From NCBI RefSeq assembly GCF_021347895.1, contig NC_067122.1, positions 38,436,082-38,500,081 on the forward strand: a stretch of DNA of 64,000 bases. The letters are read 5' to 3'. The notes below the pieces were generated by a model, which saw only the letters and a list, made by a program, of their open reading frames with translations, had not been told where the DNA came from and searched no databases. Shown piece after piece: positions 24,067 to 35,556 of the stretch (its first letter is position 1; each line of letters starts with the position of its first letter). This stretch comes from Acanthochromis polyacanthus (Eukaryota; Chordata; Actinopteri; Pomacentridae). The position numbers and the translations under genes were made by a program.

Positions 24067-25029
24067 ATGACGTGAGGCAAATCCAAGAAAAGTGAAATCC
24101 CCAAACTAGACCTCGACCAAGCACCGAGCTCGCCTGAGACACAAACGGCTGACGGGGCCGAAACAGATACGGCTAATGCTAATGGCGATGAGGCTGAACC
24201 ATCGAACCGGGCAGTCCTAGAAGCCATTAAAGAACTGAAAGGTGTGGTTGCCAAGAATAAAGATGAGATCTGTAAGAGCCTGGACTCTCGTATTGAACGT
24301 GTTTACAACAAGTTGAGAGGGGAAATCCACGCAGCTAAAACAGATCTTCATGTTGCTATTGCTAAAGTTGAAGCTAATGCTAAAGCGACTAGCCACACAG
24401 TCCGAGACTTGGAAGCGGCTTCAACTTCGCACTCAGACACGATTGCTTCGTTAAAGCGAGAAGTGGTTGAGATGAAGTCCGAGGTCACAAAACTAACGCA
24501 AAAATGTGAAAGTCTAGAGTCAGCCTCCTGAAGAAACAATCTCAGAATTACCTTCATATTAGAGGGGCGAGAGGGGACGAGACCAAGGGACTTCATTGCT
24601 AACATGCTTAAAGATGTCCTCGGACTGGATGAAGCACCGCTACTCGATAGAGCGCACCGAGCTAATAGACCACGACCAAGCGCTTCCGAACCTCCACGGC
24701 CATTCATTCTACGTCTGCACTACTATCACACAGTTGAGGACATTTTGAGAAAGGCAGCTAAAGCAAGGGATCTGCGGTTTCAAGACAGAACGATTCGGAT
24801 TTTCCCAGACTTTCCTCCAACCATAGCAAAGAGAAGAGCATTGTTCAACAGAGCCAGAAGTCTCCTGCGTGACAAGCCAGGTGTAAGATATGGCCTGCTT
24901 TACCCAGCAAGACTCATCGTGACCCATGAAGGTGTTCAGTCCTCCTTTACCAACCCACAGCAGGCTGAGGAGTATGCAGAACGCCTGCCCTCAGCATCAC
25001 AGAGTCCTGGACCAAGCCGAAGTCATTAG
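24067..25029 (+). pseudogene. L1 ORF1 (RNA-binding chaperone), two nonsense codons
   Basis: One frame from ATG 24,067 to TAG 25,029, about 320 codons. The first part is charged and heptad-like (coiled coil, about residues 60-155). Next comes RNNLRITFILEGREG, then LLDRAHRANRPRP and a C-terminal domain ending YAERLPSASQSPGPSRSH, the usual L1 ORF1p order (coiled coil, RRM-like, C-terminal domain). In-frame TGAs lie at codon 3 (24,073-24,075) and 24,529-24,531. Both are explicable as CGA to TGA decay at a methylated CpG, so the copy is dead but not frameshifted. Confidence 0.85.
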
Positions 25030-25161
25030 GAGGGATGCCTCTGCCACTGAGTCACAATTATGGCAACTAGTTCTGACTGTCTCTATAGCACTCTGAGGTG
25101 AGAGTATTGAGTTTTGACTGATTCCTAAGTGCTTTGAAAAGAAATATGGTCGAGTCGCACA

Positions 25162-26958
25162 ATGGACCCTTATCTTAGCCTTACATTTCATTATATTGAC
25201 GATGAGTGGAAGTTGCGCAGCAAATGCCTGCAAACTTCGTATTTCCCGGACGATCATACGGGGGAGTTGATTGCCCAGGGACTGAGAGAGGCGCTGGACG
25301 CATGGGGACTTGACGAAAAGTTACAAGTCTGCATCACCACTGACAACGGTGCCAATGTTGTCAAAGCAGTGGGGCTCAATGATTGGACACGACTTCAGTG
25401 CTTCGGACATAGGCTTCATCTTGCTATCGGTAAGTTTATATTTTTCATAGATTAATAGCAAGCTACTGCCTGCTACCTATGGTAAAGCTATCTTTTTTTT
25501 CTCTGGGGTAATCCTCTCCTGTAGATTTGATAACACAGGTACAGTTGCGCTCATAAGTTTACATACCCTGACAGAATTTCTGATTGGGTTTTGGGTAGTT
25601 TCTGTTGTCATTATGATTTGAAAAGAGTAAACACAATTGTTTGACAATAAATGGCTTCACAAAATCACTAACCATGAGTGAAAAGAAAGTTTTGCGTTAT
25701 TTATATTCTCTGAAAGCTGGCCAAAAAATTAAAAATTCCACCAGGGTATGTAAACTTATGAGCACAACTGTATCATGTTACTGTCATCTCCTTAATATTT
25801 TGTTTGCTCTGGTGTTACACTATGCTTTTAATTAGATCCATGTCTTGATTTAGGCCTACTGCAGAATTTACAAGTGTTTTGTCATTAGGGCTGCTGGTCT
25901 AATAATTTATTTTTGTCTACTTTTTCAACAGAGTCGAGTGTCAAAGAGCCCCGGATTGAGCACGCAGTTGGGGTCTGCAAGAAAATTGTAAGTGCATTTT
26001 CGTACACTCATAAAAGAAAGAAAGCAATGGCCAAAGCCCAGGCTGAACTCCATCTGCCTCCTCACCGCCTCATCACAGAGACACCGACAAGATGGGGTTC
26101 ACGGCAACAGATGATAGAACGAGTGCTGGAGCAGGAGAAGGCAATATCTCAGGTCCTAAAAGCAGAGAAAAAAACAGGCACCTGGTCCCTACTTGGCAGG
26201 ACCTAGATGTCTTGGAGTCAGTGAATAAGGCCCTGAGTCCTCTGGTCGAATTCACTGATGCCCTGTCTAGTGAAGAATACGTCAGCGTGTCCTACCTCAA
26301 ACCTGTGCTTCATCTTTTGAATAACAGTGTTCTGTCTGCTGACGAGAATGACACAGAACTGACCAAGAATATGAAGACAACCATCCTCCAGTACTTAAAT
26401 GAGAAGTACTCTGACCGTGGCATGGAGGACCTGTTAGATATTGCGTCCTTTGTGGATCCACGATTCAAGATGTCATACATTGCTGACAACCGAAAAGACT
26501 ACATAAAGACTAAGGCGGTGGCTGCAATATAAGCCCTTTTGGAAAGAGAAAATACAGCAGCATCCTCCACCGATTCACCTCCACATGCTGCCTGTGCAGA
26601 TGAAGAAGTTGGACAACCTAGGAAAGTTAAGCGCACTCTGGGCAGCTTTTTCAAAAAGCCATCCGTTCCTGGCCCAGCTGCTTTGGCTGACAGAGAGACC
26701 ATTGATTTAGAAGTACAAAGTTACCTGCAGGCAATAGCTGTGGATGGAGAGGAAGACCCACTAGAGTGGTGGAAGCTGCATCAGGCCATTTTTCCAAGGG
26801 TGGCAAGCCTGGCTCGCAAGTACTTGTGCATCCCAGCCACCAGTGCCCCGTCTGAAAGGGCATTTAGTACTGGTGGTAACGTTGTTACATGCCACCGGGC
26901 GGCACTGAAGCCAGAGAATGTGGACAGGCTTGTTTTCCTGGCCAAAAACCTGTCATAA
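25162..26958 (+). pseudogene. hAT transposase (ZBED1-like), truncated and broken
   Basis: Exon 1 (to 25,429) starts within the RNase-H-like core: PYLSLTFHYIDDEWKL, then CITTDNGANVVKAV and RLQCFGHRLHLAI. An intron of 502 bp (25,430-25,931) holds a Tc1 MITE. Exon 2 (25,932-26,958) continues in phase with ESSVKEPRIEHAVGVCKKI and LITETPTRWGSRQQM. It ends in the hAT dimerisation region LARKYLCIPATSAPSERAFS and NVDRLVFLAKNLS. The N-terminal BED finger is missing. The frame shifts at an A7 run (26,168-26,174), and an in-frame TAA stands at 26,530-26,532. The copy is non-functional unless the shift is an error. Confidence 0.85.
25542..25770. mobile_element. Tc1/mariner MITE, 229 bp
   Basis: Terminal inverted repeats CAGTTGCGCTCATAAGTTTA and CAGTTGTGCTCATAAGTTTA (reverse complement of the right end) are flanked by TA on both sides (25,540-25,541 and 25,771-25,772). 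It sits wholly inside the intron of the hAT transposase gene, so it postdates it. Confidence 0.93.
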
Positions 26959-27004
26959 ACTAAATGCTGCTCACTGTTTGATTTAGTGCGCACATATGCA
27001 CAGA

Positions 27005-27922
27005 TGTTGGAATTGTTAATCTTTGTTTACAGAGAAGAAAGCTATGGAACTTGAAATCCATAACATCATAGGTGGCAAAATTGTAGTGTGCCACTAATCT
27101 GCACTAATCTTGTTTACGGCTTGTATTCAGTCCAATTCTCAAGTTTATTGTTGATTTTCCACTTCATTTTAAGTACTTTGTGTTTTCTATGTTTGCAAAA
27201 GTTACCTATACTTGAAGTTTTTATTTAAATATCAGTGTGTTTATATTTTGTGTTATTTAAGAAAATTTAAAGCAGTACTTTGCACCACTGTGACATCTAA
27301 ATTTACTATTTAATTTATATTGCTTTATTTCATACTGCTTCAGTTACTCTCAGGTTCAGTGAATGCTTTCTGATGTCTTTTATAATTGCAGTTTTTGCAC
27401 TATAAATGTTATTATAAGTAACATTTCTGGCTTTTTCAGTTAATAGTTTCACAAACAACTTCCGAATGCCTTCAGTTAATCTTTGTATACAGAGGAAAAA
27501 AAATACAGAAGAAAAAATCCTTTACATGCGTAAGTGGCAAAATTGTTTTGTGCCACTAATTTGCCCTAAAGTTTTGTTTACAAGCTTGTGTTCAGAGTTA
27601 CCTAAGTTGAACGTTGATTTTGCACTCCATTTTAAGTAATTTATAGTTTTTATGTTTGCAAAAGTTACCTGTCGCAAGTTTCATTTTAATATTAGCATTT
27701 TTACATTTTCTGTTGTTTAAAAAAAGCGGTGCATTTTGCACTACAGTGACATTTCATTTTAATATGTGCCTTATTATTGCCTTGTTTTATACTGCTTCAA
27801 TTCACAAGTTAAGTCATTTTCTATTACATCTTTTATAATTGCTCTTTTTTCACAATAAATGTTATTGAAGTAACATTCTTGGCTGTTTTATATTAATAGT
27901 TTAGAAAACAACTTCCCGATGA
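27005..27922. repeat. tandem duplication in the hAT 3' region
   Basis: Two diverged copies of a roughly 460-bp unit (27,005-27,468 and 27,471-27,922). Each runs from TTAATCTTTG through AGTGGCAAAATTG / GTGCCACTAAT and TTTGCAAAAGTTACCT to a GTAACATTCTGG-like end. Confidence 0.8.
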
Positions 27923-28055
27923 CCTCACTGGAGGCATTTTGGTCTCATTCAGAAACAAAATTTAAAAAACACAGTATACCGCAATATATACCGTCTACCG
28001 TCTATGGTTCAAGTTATACCGCAATATAAATTTTAGGCCATATCGTCCACCCCTA

Positions 28056-29621
28056 ATTGCCAGTAACACTGACAGAAGCAACAATTACTGTGTTACACAA
28101 AAAAGGAAAAGATGCGATGCATGTTGGTTCATACAGGCCCATCTAACTTCTAAATATGGATGGTAAATTATATGCTAAAATTCTTGCCAATAGATTAGTG
28201 CCTATAATGAATATACTAATACATCAGGATCAAGCCGGCTTTATGCCTAATAGAAGCTCGGCGTCAAACCTGCATCGACTATTTGATATTCTGTACACAG
28301 ACAGAAAAACACATAGTGATCTCGCCATTCTGACACTCGATGCAAAAAAGGCGTTTGATCAGATAGAATGGGACTACCTGTTCGAAGTATTAAAACGATT
28401 TAACCTTGGCGATAGATTTATAGACTGGGTGAAACTTCTTTATACTAATCTTACGGCTCGGATACGAACAAACAACAGCTTATCCAACTCCTTTCGTCTG
28501 TTCAGAGGTACCTGTCAGAGATGCCCGCTTTCCGCTCTCATCTTCGCTTTGGCTATAGAACCACTTGCTGAAAGTATTCGCTTAGATCCTAAAATAGACG
28601 GTTATAAAACAAAGAACACAATAAACAAGATTTCTTTACATGCGGATGATATCCTTTTATATTGTACAAATCCAAAATGCTCAATTCCAGTGGTCCTTCA
28701 AAAAATCAACTTGTTTGGCACATTTTCAGGATATCGTATTAATTGGGCCAAAAGTATACTGATGCCTGTTCATTCTATTCCCCAGTCAACTTTAAATCAA
28801 TTTCCTTTCAAAGTTTCAACTGATAAATTCACATACCTAGGTATAGAGGTTACAAATCAAATTTCATCTCTCATACAATCAAATTTTCCACCTCTATTAG
28901 ACGAACTAAAAAATAAGATTGAATTTTGGAAAACTTTGCCAATTTCACTACTTGGCAGGATAAATCCCATAACAATGATTTTTCTACCGCAAATTATATA
29001 CCTCTTTCAGAATATTCCTGTATTTTTAACAAAATCCTTCTTTAAGGAAATTGATTCTATTGTACAACCCTTTTTTTATGAAATAATAAAACTCCCAGAA
29101 TAGCTAAGAAATACTTGTCCAAATCCAAAATGTCAGGGGGCCTGGCTCTTCCAAATTTCATAATGTACTACTGGGCATGTGCTTTTAAAAATATAGGTTT
29201 TTTCACTAAAATACCCGACACTCCTCCGTCTTGGTTACATATAGAACTAGATGATTGTCATCCATGCTTTCCTGCTGCTATAGTACTATCCCCAACTCCA
29301 CTAGACAAAGCATTATACAGTAAAAATCCAATTATATCTAATTTGATTAGAATATGGAAACAAATTAAATCCCACTTTCTCTTCAAGTCAAGTCCCCTCT
29401 CTCTACCAGTCGCAAAAAATCCATCCTTTATTCCATCAAATTTTGATTCTACTTTTGCTGAGTGGAAGGACCTTGGAATACAATGCCTTGGAGACTTATA
29501 CATCAATGGTACATTTGTCTCCTTTGCACAATTACAAAGGTACTATAAGTTACATACCAATAATTTTTTCAGGTACCTACAGATCAGGGATTATGCACGA
29601 AAACATCTGACATCCTTTGAA
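28056..29621 (+). pseudogene. L1 ORF2, reverse-transcriptase part
   Basis: The frame opens at the finger region (TEATITVLHKKGKDAM). It passes QDQAGFMPNRSSASNLH, LTLDAKKAFDQIEWDYL (motif A), SLHADDILLY (motif C; the usual YADD appears as HADD) and FTYLGIEVTN, ending in the connection region SGGLALPNFIMYYWACAF. There is a stop just before 28,156 and a frame change near 29,100. It stops at 29,621 where the second LINE is inserted; the ORF resumes at 34,858. The tyrosine-to-histidine change in YADD would itself be damaging. Confidence 0.85.
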
Positions 29622-29640
29622 ACAGCAACAGCAACAACAG

Positions 29641-29995
29641 CAGCCAGGAGCAGCGCCACTAGGCCACAGCAGCAACAACAGCAGCCTGGAGCAGAGCCAC
29701 CGGGCCACAGCGGCAACAACAGCAGCCTGGAGCAGAGCCACCGGGCCACAGCGGCAACAACAGCAGCCAGGAGCAGAGCCACCGGGCCACAGCGGCAACA
29801 ACAGCAGCCAGGAGCAGAGCCACCGGGCCACAGCGGCAACAACAGCAGCCAGGAGCAGAGCCACCGGGCCACAGCGGCAACAACAGCAGCCAGGAGCAGA
29901 GCCACCGGGCCACAGCGGCAACAACAGCAGCCAGGAGCAGAGCCACCGGGCCACAGCGGCAACAACAGCAGCCAGGAGCAGAGCCACCAGGCTGC
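29641..29995. repeat. 41-bp GC-rich minisatellite at the LINE 5' end
   Basis: About nine copies with a period of 41 (for example starts at 29,764 and 29,805) built on CAGCCAGGAGCAGAGCCACC and a CAACAACAG tail. Because 41 is not a multiple of three and no frame has a stop, several long frames are open on both strands here; none is a gene. Tandem 5' leader repeats are common promoter-region features of LINEs. Confidence 0.92.
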
Positions 29996-30033
29996 TAAAG
30001 CAGCACACAAGGGTGTGAAATGGACCGAAGAAG

Positions 30034-30738
30034 GTGAGCACAATTACAGAAGATGAAGTTGAGGAAATTAAGAAATCTCTTAATTTTATGTCAGAGGAGA
30101 TTTCTAATATTTCAAAGCAGCAGAAGATTATAATGGATTTGATGGATGAAATTAAAGAACTCAAAAAACAAAATGCTGAAAAGGATAAAAGAATTACTGC
30201 ACTGGAGTGTAGAGTTGCAGATCTGGAACAATACTCAAGGATGAATGACATTATAATTAGTGGCCTGGAAACTAAGCCCAGGTCATACGCAAGGACAGTC
30301 CGAGCAGAAGGAGAGCCCACTGAACCTGATCTAGACTCACTTGAGCAGCAGTTAGTTAACTTTTTTGATACTAAGGGGATAAAAGTGGATAGAAGGGATA
30401 TTGAAACATGCCATGTCCTGCCAGCAAAAAACAAAAGCATGAAACCTTCTATTGTATTACGCTTTGCTAGCAGAAAACAGAAATTGGAATTGCTAAAACA
30501 ACGGAAAAAGTTGAGAGGAACAAATGTCTATATTAATGATCATCTGACAAAAAAAAATGCCGACATCGCCAGACAAGCAAGACTCATGAGAAAACAAGGT
30601 TTGCTACAGTCAACATGGACATATAACTGTAAAGTATTCATAAAACTGAATGGCCCACCAGAGGAGGCCAAAATACTGTCCATAAAAGAGATCACTGAGC
30701 TGGAAAAATATCAAAGAAACCAAAACAGAGATCAGTAA
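30034..30738 (+). CDS. LINE ORF1 protein
   Basis: Open frame to TAA at 30,738; the first in-frame ATG is at 30,088, so the usable start is either there or lost upstream. An N-terminal coiled coil (MSEEISNISKQQKIIMDLMD and onward) leads to LEQYSRMNDIIISGLE, then an RRM-like region with KPSIVLRFASRKQKLELLK and NVYINDHLTKKNADIARQAR. This is the usual layout of a LINE RNA-binding ORF1p. There is no internal stop. Confidence 0.8.
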   Translation: MSTITEDEVEEIKKSLNFMSEEISNISKQQKIIMDLMDEIKELKKQNAEKDKRITALECRVADLEQYSRMNDIIISGLETKPRSYARTVRAEGEPTEPDLDSLEQQLVNFFDTKGIKVDRRDIETCHVLPAKNKSMKPSIVLRFASRKQKLELLKQRKKLRGTNVYINDHLTKKNADIARQARLMRKQGLLQSTWTYNCKVFIKLNGPPEEAKILSIKEITELEKYQRNQNRDQ

Positions 30739-30771
30739 AAAATAGTCAAATATATACAGAAAAATGAAATT

Positions 30772-33700
30772 ATGATACAGCCATATCAACCCATGACAAG
30801 TATTAACACCTGCAACAGACCTCAAGCTGGAGTCTGTGATAACCTCCTACCCCAAATAGAATTTGAATCTCTTGGACTAAAGACTTTTCAATTTACTGAA
30901 TATAAAGAACATGACAAGGAGAATGATTTTGACCCTGAGAATAATTTTTACAACAACACACAGAACAACTGTGAATATTATACTGAAGAACAGTTTAACA
31001 GGAATATAATAACAACAGGAAGAATATCAATTATACATTTCAATAGTCGAAGTCTGAAATCAAACCTTTCAAAAATTAAACACTGTCTAAGACAGTTAAA
31101 CAAACAATTTATGGCAATTGCTATTTCGGAGACCTGGCTTAGCCCAGAGCAAACAGCTACTGCTGATATAGAAGGATATGAAATGTTTTCTGTCAATAGG
31201 AAAAAAAGAAAAGGTGGTGGAGTTGCTCTGTACATTAACAAAAACTGGAGATGTAAAAACATGGAAAGTATGTCATTGGTTGTAGATAATATTATGGAAT
31301 GTGTAACAGTGGAAGTAGAAGTAGAAAAAGGTAAAAATATAATAATTAGCAGTGTATACAGAACTCCAGGGTCATGCATTGACACATTTAGGGATCAGCT
31401 GGTTAGTATGTATGACAGAGTAAATAATAAGAAAATGTTATTTGTCTGTGGGGACTTTAATATTGATCTCTTAAATCCACAGAACCAAAGAAACACATCT
31501 GAATTCATAAATTCACTGTACAGTTTAGGTCTATACCCCTCTATAACACGTCCATCTAGAATCACAACACAGAGTGCTACATTAATAGACAACATTTTTA
31601 CAAATGTAATTAACAAAGAAGTCAAGAGTGGATTGATTATAAATGATAAAACTGATCATCTGCCAGTGTTTGCAGTTATACAGAGCCACAGTAGTGAAAA
31701 GATACGGGCTGTAGAGTACAAAACGATAAGACATAAAACTGAGCACGCAATTAACTCATTTAAATCAGATCTCATGAGCCACGACTGGGGTAAAGTCTAT
31801 GTGGAAGATGTTGACGAAGCATATGATACATTTCTGTCCATAATAACTGCTCTGTATGATAAACACTGTCCTCTGGTAACAAAAGTAGTAAACCAGAAAG
31901 CTGCTGAAAAACCTTGGCTTACAAATGGTATATGAAGTTCATGTAAAAAAAAAACAAACAATTATTATATAAAGAGTTTTTAAAGAAGAGAACAAATGAA
32001 GCAGAATTGAAATATAAGACATATAAAAATAAGCTGACAAGGATTATAAGAGACAGCAAAAAGATGTATTTCAGTAAATTACTGGAAAAAAACAAGGATA
32101 ACATCAGACATACATGGAAACTACTGAATGAAATTACTAGAAACAGAGCTGGGAAAAAAGGATATCCAAATTATTTCGTAACCCCAAAAAATGAGATTAT
32201 AAATGATATGACTTCGGCCTCAAAGGAATTTAATGAATACTTTGTCAGTGTTGGTCCTGCTTTAGCAAGAGACATTATAAGTTCGGGTGACAGAAATGAG
32301 GTCGAAAGTAAAAGCATACAAGTTACTGAAACCATGTTTTTAAAAGGAACAAATGAAAAAGAAATTATTGATACTGTGAAAAGTTTTAAGGGTAAGAAAT
32401 CTACAGATTGTGATGGTATTGACATGTCATTGGTTAAGCAAATAATTGACTGTGTGGTAAAACCCTTTATGCATGTATGTAACCAATCCCTGAAAACTGG
32501 TGTTTTCCACGGAAAATGAAAACAGCCAAAGTCATACCCTGTTATAAGGCAGGAGATTGTCACATTCTCTCTAACTATAGACCAGTTTCTTTGCTTTCAC
32601 AATTTTCAAAAATAATGGAAAAAATATTTTACGTAAGACTTCATGACTTCATCACTAAACATAACATACTTTATGATCATCAATATGGATTTCGAAGAAA
32701 CAGGACTATCTCAATGGCACTCATGGAATTTGTGGAAGAGATATCAACTGCTGTAGAAAAACGGAAATATGCAGTGGGAGTGTTCTTAGATTTAAAAAAA
32801 GCTTTTGATACGGTTGATCACAACCTGTTAATAATAAAACTGCAGAAATATGGGATACGAGGACTAGCACTTGCATGGATTATTAGTTATTTTAATAACA
32901 GAAATCAGTATGTACAAATAGGCTCGGCAAAATCACAACTTCTAAGAGTAAAGTGTGGGGTTCCTCAGGGCTCAGTATTGGGACCATTGTTGTTTATTTT
33001 ATATATCAATAATATCTGTGAAGTCTTTGGTTCATTAAAATGTATACTATTTGCTGATGATACTAATTTGTTCTGTTGTGGGGACAATTTGGAAAAACTT
33101 CTGGATGAAGTTGGTGATGAGCTAAAAAAAATTGAAGAGCTGGTTTGATTCAAATAAACTAACATTAAATTTAGCCAAAACAAAATTTATAGTATTTGGA
33201 AACCGTCCAACCTGCTCAACCAAAAAACTCATAACAAATGATGTAGAGATTGAAAGAGTACTATCTCAAATCAAATTTCTCGGTGTTATAATAGATGAGA
33301 AACTGAGCTGGAAATCACACATTAACTATATCAAAGGAAAAATAGCAAAGTCAGTGGCAATTTTACATAAAGTCAAATATTTCCTAAATAAATCTTCATT
33401 ATACATTTTGTACTGCTCCTTCATACTCCCGTACATGAATTACTGTGTGGAGGTGTGGGGGAACACATACAAAACAAATACACTGTCTATATTTATCCTA
33501 CAGAAAAGAGCAATAAGAATTATGAACAAATCCACCTACAGAGAACCAACAAACCAACTCTTCATCAAATTTAATACATTAAAATTTAAGGATCTGGTTA
33601 ATTATAAAACAATTCAAGTTATGTATAAAGTTAAAAATCAGCAGTTACCGAGTAGTATCCAGAGGTTTTTTCAATTGAGAGAAGGCAAATATCATCTCAG

Positions 33701-33884
33701 AGGAATTTTTATGTTTAAAAAACAACCAGTCAGAACCAATATGAAACTTCACTGTGTCTCAGTAAAAGGAGTTACACTGTGGAACAGCTGCAGTGATGAA
33801 CTGAAATTGTGTAAAACAATAGGTAGGCTGAAATACATCTTTAAAACAGAAATATTAAACAGATATAGAATGGAAAGAGAATAG
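30772..33884 (+). pseudogene. LINE ORF2 (endonuclease and reverse transcriptase), frameshifted
   Basis: ATG 30,772. APE-type endonuclease motifs are in order: ISIIHFNSRSL, ISETWLSPEQ, GGVALYINKNW, ISSVYRTPGS, LFVCGDFNIDLL and NDKTDHLPVF. Reverse-transcriptase motifs follow: VIPCYKAGDCHILSNYRPVS, YGFRRNRTISMAL, VFLDLKKAFDTVDHNLL (motif A), CGVPQGSVLGPLLFILYINN (motif B), CILFADDTNLF (motif C) and WFDSNKLTLNLAKTKF. Breaks: a stop at about 31,933 followed by a poly-A shift, a shift near 32,510, and a shift near 33,125 beside an A8 run. All catalytic motifs survive, so inactivation looks recent or partly due to homopolymer miscalls. Confidence 0.88.
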
Positions 33885-34073
33885 AAAACAGGTAAAATCA
33901 GTAACATCAGGGGTGTTGTGTATCCTGTGATGTTGTTTATTTTTTATTTCTTTATTTATTTTTTGTATTTTATGCTATTATTCTTTTGATTTCGCTGCTG
34001 GTTTTGTTTTGTTGTTAACTAATGACTGGCCATGACCTGAACAGTGTTTCAGGGTGAATTTAGTGATGCATTT

Positions 34074-34633
34074 CAACCCGGTCTCACGGGGATTCGTGAA
34101 ACTGTCACGTAAGTTTTAGTTTCGGTTTCGTGCGCACCAACACGATTTCGTCATGTTTTTCGTGCCGCTCACCACGAAATGTTTTTTGCTGTGGTAATCA
34201 CATCTGAAAGTGGTTTATACCGGCGGATTCATGACGATCTAAGCTGTCCATCGGCGTATACTGCTTGTGTGATCACGTTTGCGGCCGCTGGCCGCCGGAC
34301 ATTCTTGAAATTCCTATGCAAATTGGTAAGTGTACCACCGGCTTATGGTTAGGTTATGGTTAGGTTATGGTTAGGATTATGGTTAGGGTTATGTTTAGGG
34401 ACGATGTCATGCAAAATATAGCGTTGGATTCGCCGCGGTTTTACATTAAAAATATAATATACACATTCTTTTGAAATACGTTCTGAGTGGCACGAAAAGT
34501 CCGCCGTTTAAAATACATTGGTGTCCATTTCGTGGTGAGCGGCACGAAAAACATGACGAAATCGTGTTGGTGCGCACGAAGCCGAAACAAAAATTTACGT
34601 GACAGTTTCACGAATCCTCGTGAGATCGGGCTG
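34074..34633. mobile_element. foldback MITE A, 560 bp, 7-bp target duplication
   Basis: Ends CAACCCGGTCTCACGGGGAT and, in reverse complement of the right end, CAGCCCGATCTCACGAGGAT. It is flanked by exact TGCATTT (34,067-34,073 and 34,634-34,640). The outer 100 bases of each side are mirrored (CACGAAA... / ...TTTCGTG). The interior includes a run of GGTTATGGTTAGG-like words (about 34,340-34,400), telomere-like but too short and irregular to be telomeric. It shares its ends with the element at 53,855-54,717. Confidence 0.9.
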
Positions 34634-34857
34634 TGCATTTTGATAAGGAATAAGGGGTGGGACTAGATAAGTTCTTTTACTTCTTCCTACACCCTTTTTC
34701 GAACAAAATCTCGTTATGAAATTGATTATTGGTAGTACAAAAAAAAAAAGATGTCATAGCTACAATTTTATTTTATTTTGTTGTATATGTATAAATTATA
34801 CATATATGTATGTATTGTTTTTATTTTGATCCAAGTTCGAAATAAATAAACCTGTTC

Positions 34858-35556
34858 ATACAGAACAGAACAAAAATCTATTATTGATGATTGCTTAAAT
34901 ACCAGCCCAAGTCAAGATAAATACATTTCCTGCATATATAACAAATTATTAACTATATCTTCCCCATCTTCCAATAAATACAAAGAAAGATGGGAGAAAG
35001 ATATGGGCATTCAGATCCCTGCAAATATTTGGGAAGAAGTCCTTGAAACCATACACGCCTGTTCAAATAATGCAAGACACTGCCTCATTCAATTCAAAAT
35101 TATACACAGCCTTCATTATTCAAAAGTGAAAATCCAAAACATTTTCCGGGGTGTATCATCAGCTTGCAATAAATGTCAATCCTCTGATGTTACTCTTTAC
35201 CATGCTTTTATTTCATGCCCAAAACCTATTGGTCTGATGTGTTCAATGTCATATCACAGATTATAAAAAATACGTTGTTACCAGAACCACTATTGATTAT
35301 TTTGGGAATTTCAGATACATTGAATAATTTGTCATCTGGAAAAAAAGAATTTATTTCTTATTGTCTCATCATTGCAAAGAAATTACTTTTAATGTCATGG
35401 AAAGGACCTTCTGTTCCACACTCTAAAATGTGGCTACGAGAGCTAGTTAATACTTTACACTTGGAGAAGATACGATACCTGTTGAAAGACAAATTATTGG
35501 CTTTTTTCAAAGTGTGGCAACCTCTGACTGAATATTTGCAATCTGTGTCTGTGTGA
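34858..35556 (+). pseudogene. L1 ORF2 C-terminal part
   Basis: Continues the L1 frame after the nested LINE. KYKERWEKDMGIQIPANIW, HCLIQFKIIHSLHYSKVKI and ACNKCQSSDVTLYHAFISCP carry the CxxC...H...C knuckle typical of L1 ORF2 tails. A frame change near 35,225 is followed by SWKGPSVPHSKMWLRELVN and a stop at 35,556. Confidence 0.85.

Larger units (their letters stand above)
25140..28054 (+). mobile_element. hAT (ZBED-type) transposon, left end missing
   Basis: The right end reads GGCCATATCGTCCACCCCTA, a recognisable hAT terminus, immediately followed by resumed L1 ORF2 sequence. The matching left terminus is absent: L1 sequence after ORF1 passes directly into the middle of the transposase near 25,110-25,160. 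One deletion therefore removed both the L1 endonuclease region and the hAT left end with its BED finger. Confidence 0.75.
29622..34857 (+). mobile_element. Jockey/L2-group LINE inserted in L1 ORF2
   Basis: L1 protein reads to ...HLTSFE before the insert and resumes ...KSIIDDCLN after it. AACAG-like bases at both joints may be a short target duplication. Parts in order: 41-bp minisatellite leader, ORF1 (30,034-30,738), ORF2 with APE endonuclease and reverse transcriptase (30,772-33,884), and a 3' UTR holding a foldback MITE (34,074-34,633) and ending with AATAAATAAA (34,841). It is near full length but coding is broken. I cannot decide between I/Nimb, Jockey and L2 clades by eye. Confidence 0.85.

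Noticed and set aside
24067..24531. Selenocysteine reading of in-frame TGAs
   Set aside because: The frame is an L1 ORF1, both TGAs fit CpG decay, and no selenocysteine-insertion hairpin was noticed.
29577..30440. Long Cys/Leu/Ala-rich antisense frame and other frames over the 41-bp repeat
   Set aside because: Produced by a stop-free tandem repeat whose period is not a multiple of three; all frames cycle through the same peptides.
34340..34400. Interstitial telomere tract
   Set aside because: GGTTATGGTTAGG-like words are irregular, about 60 bases long and lie inside a foldback MITE; not a TTAGGG array.
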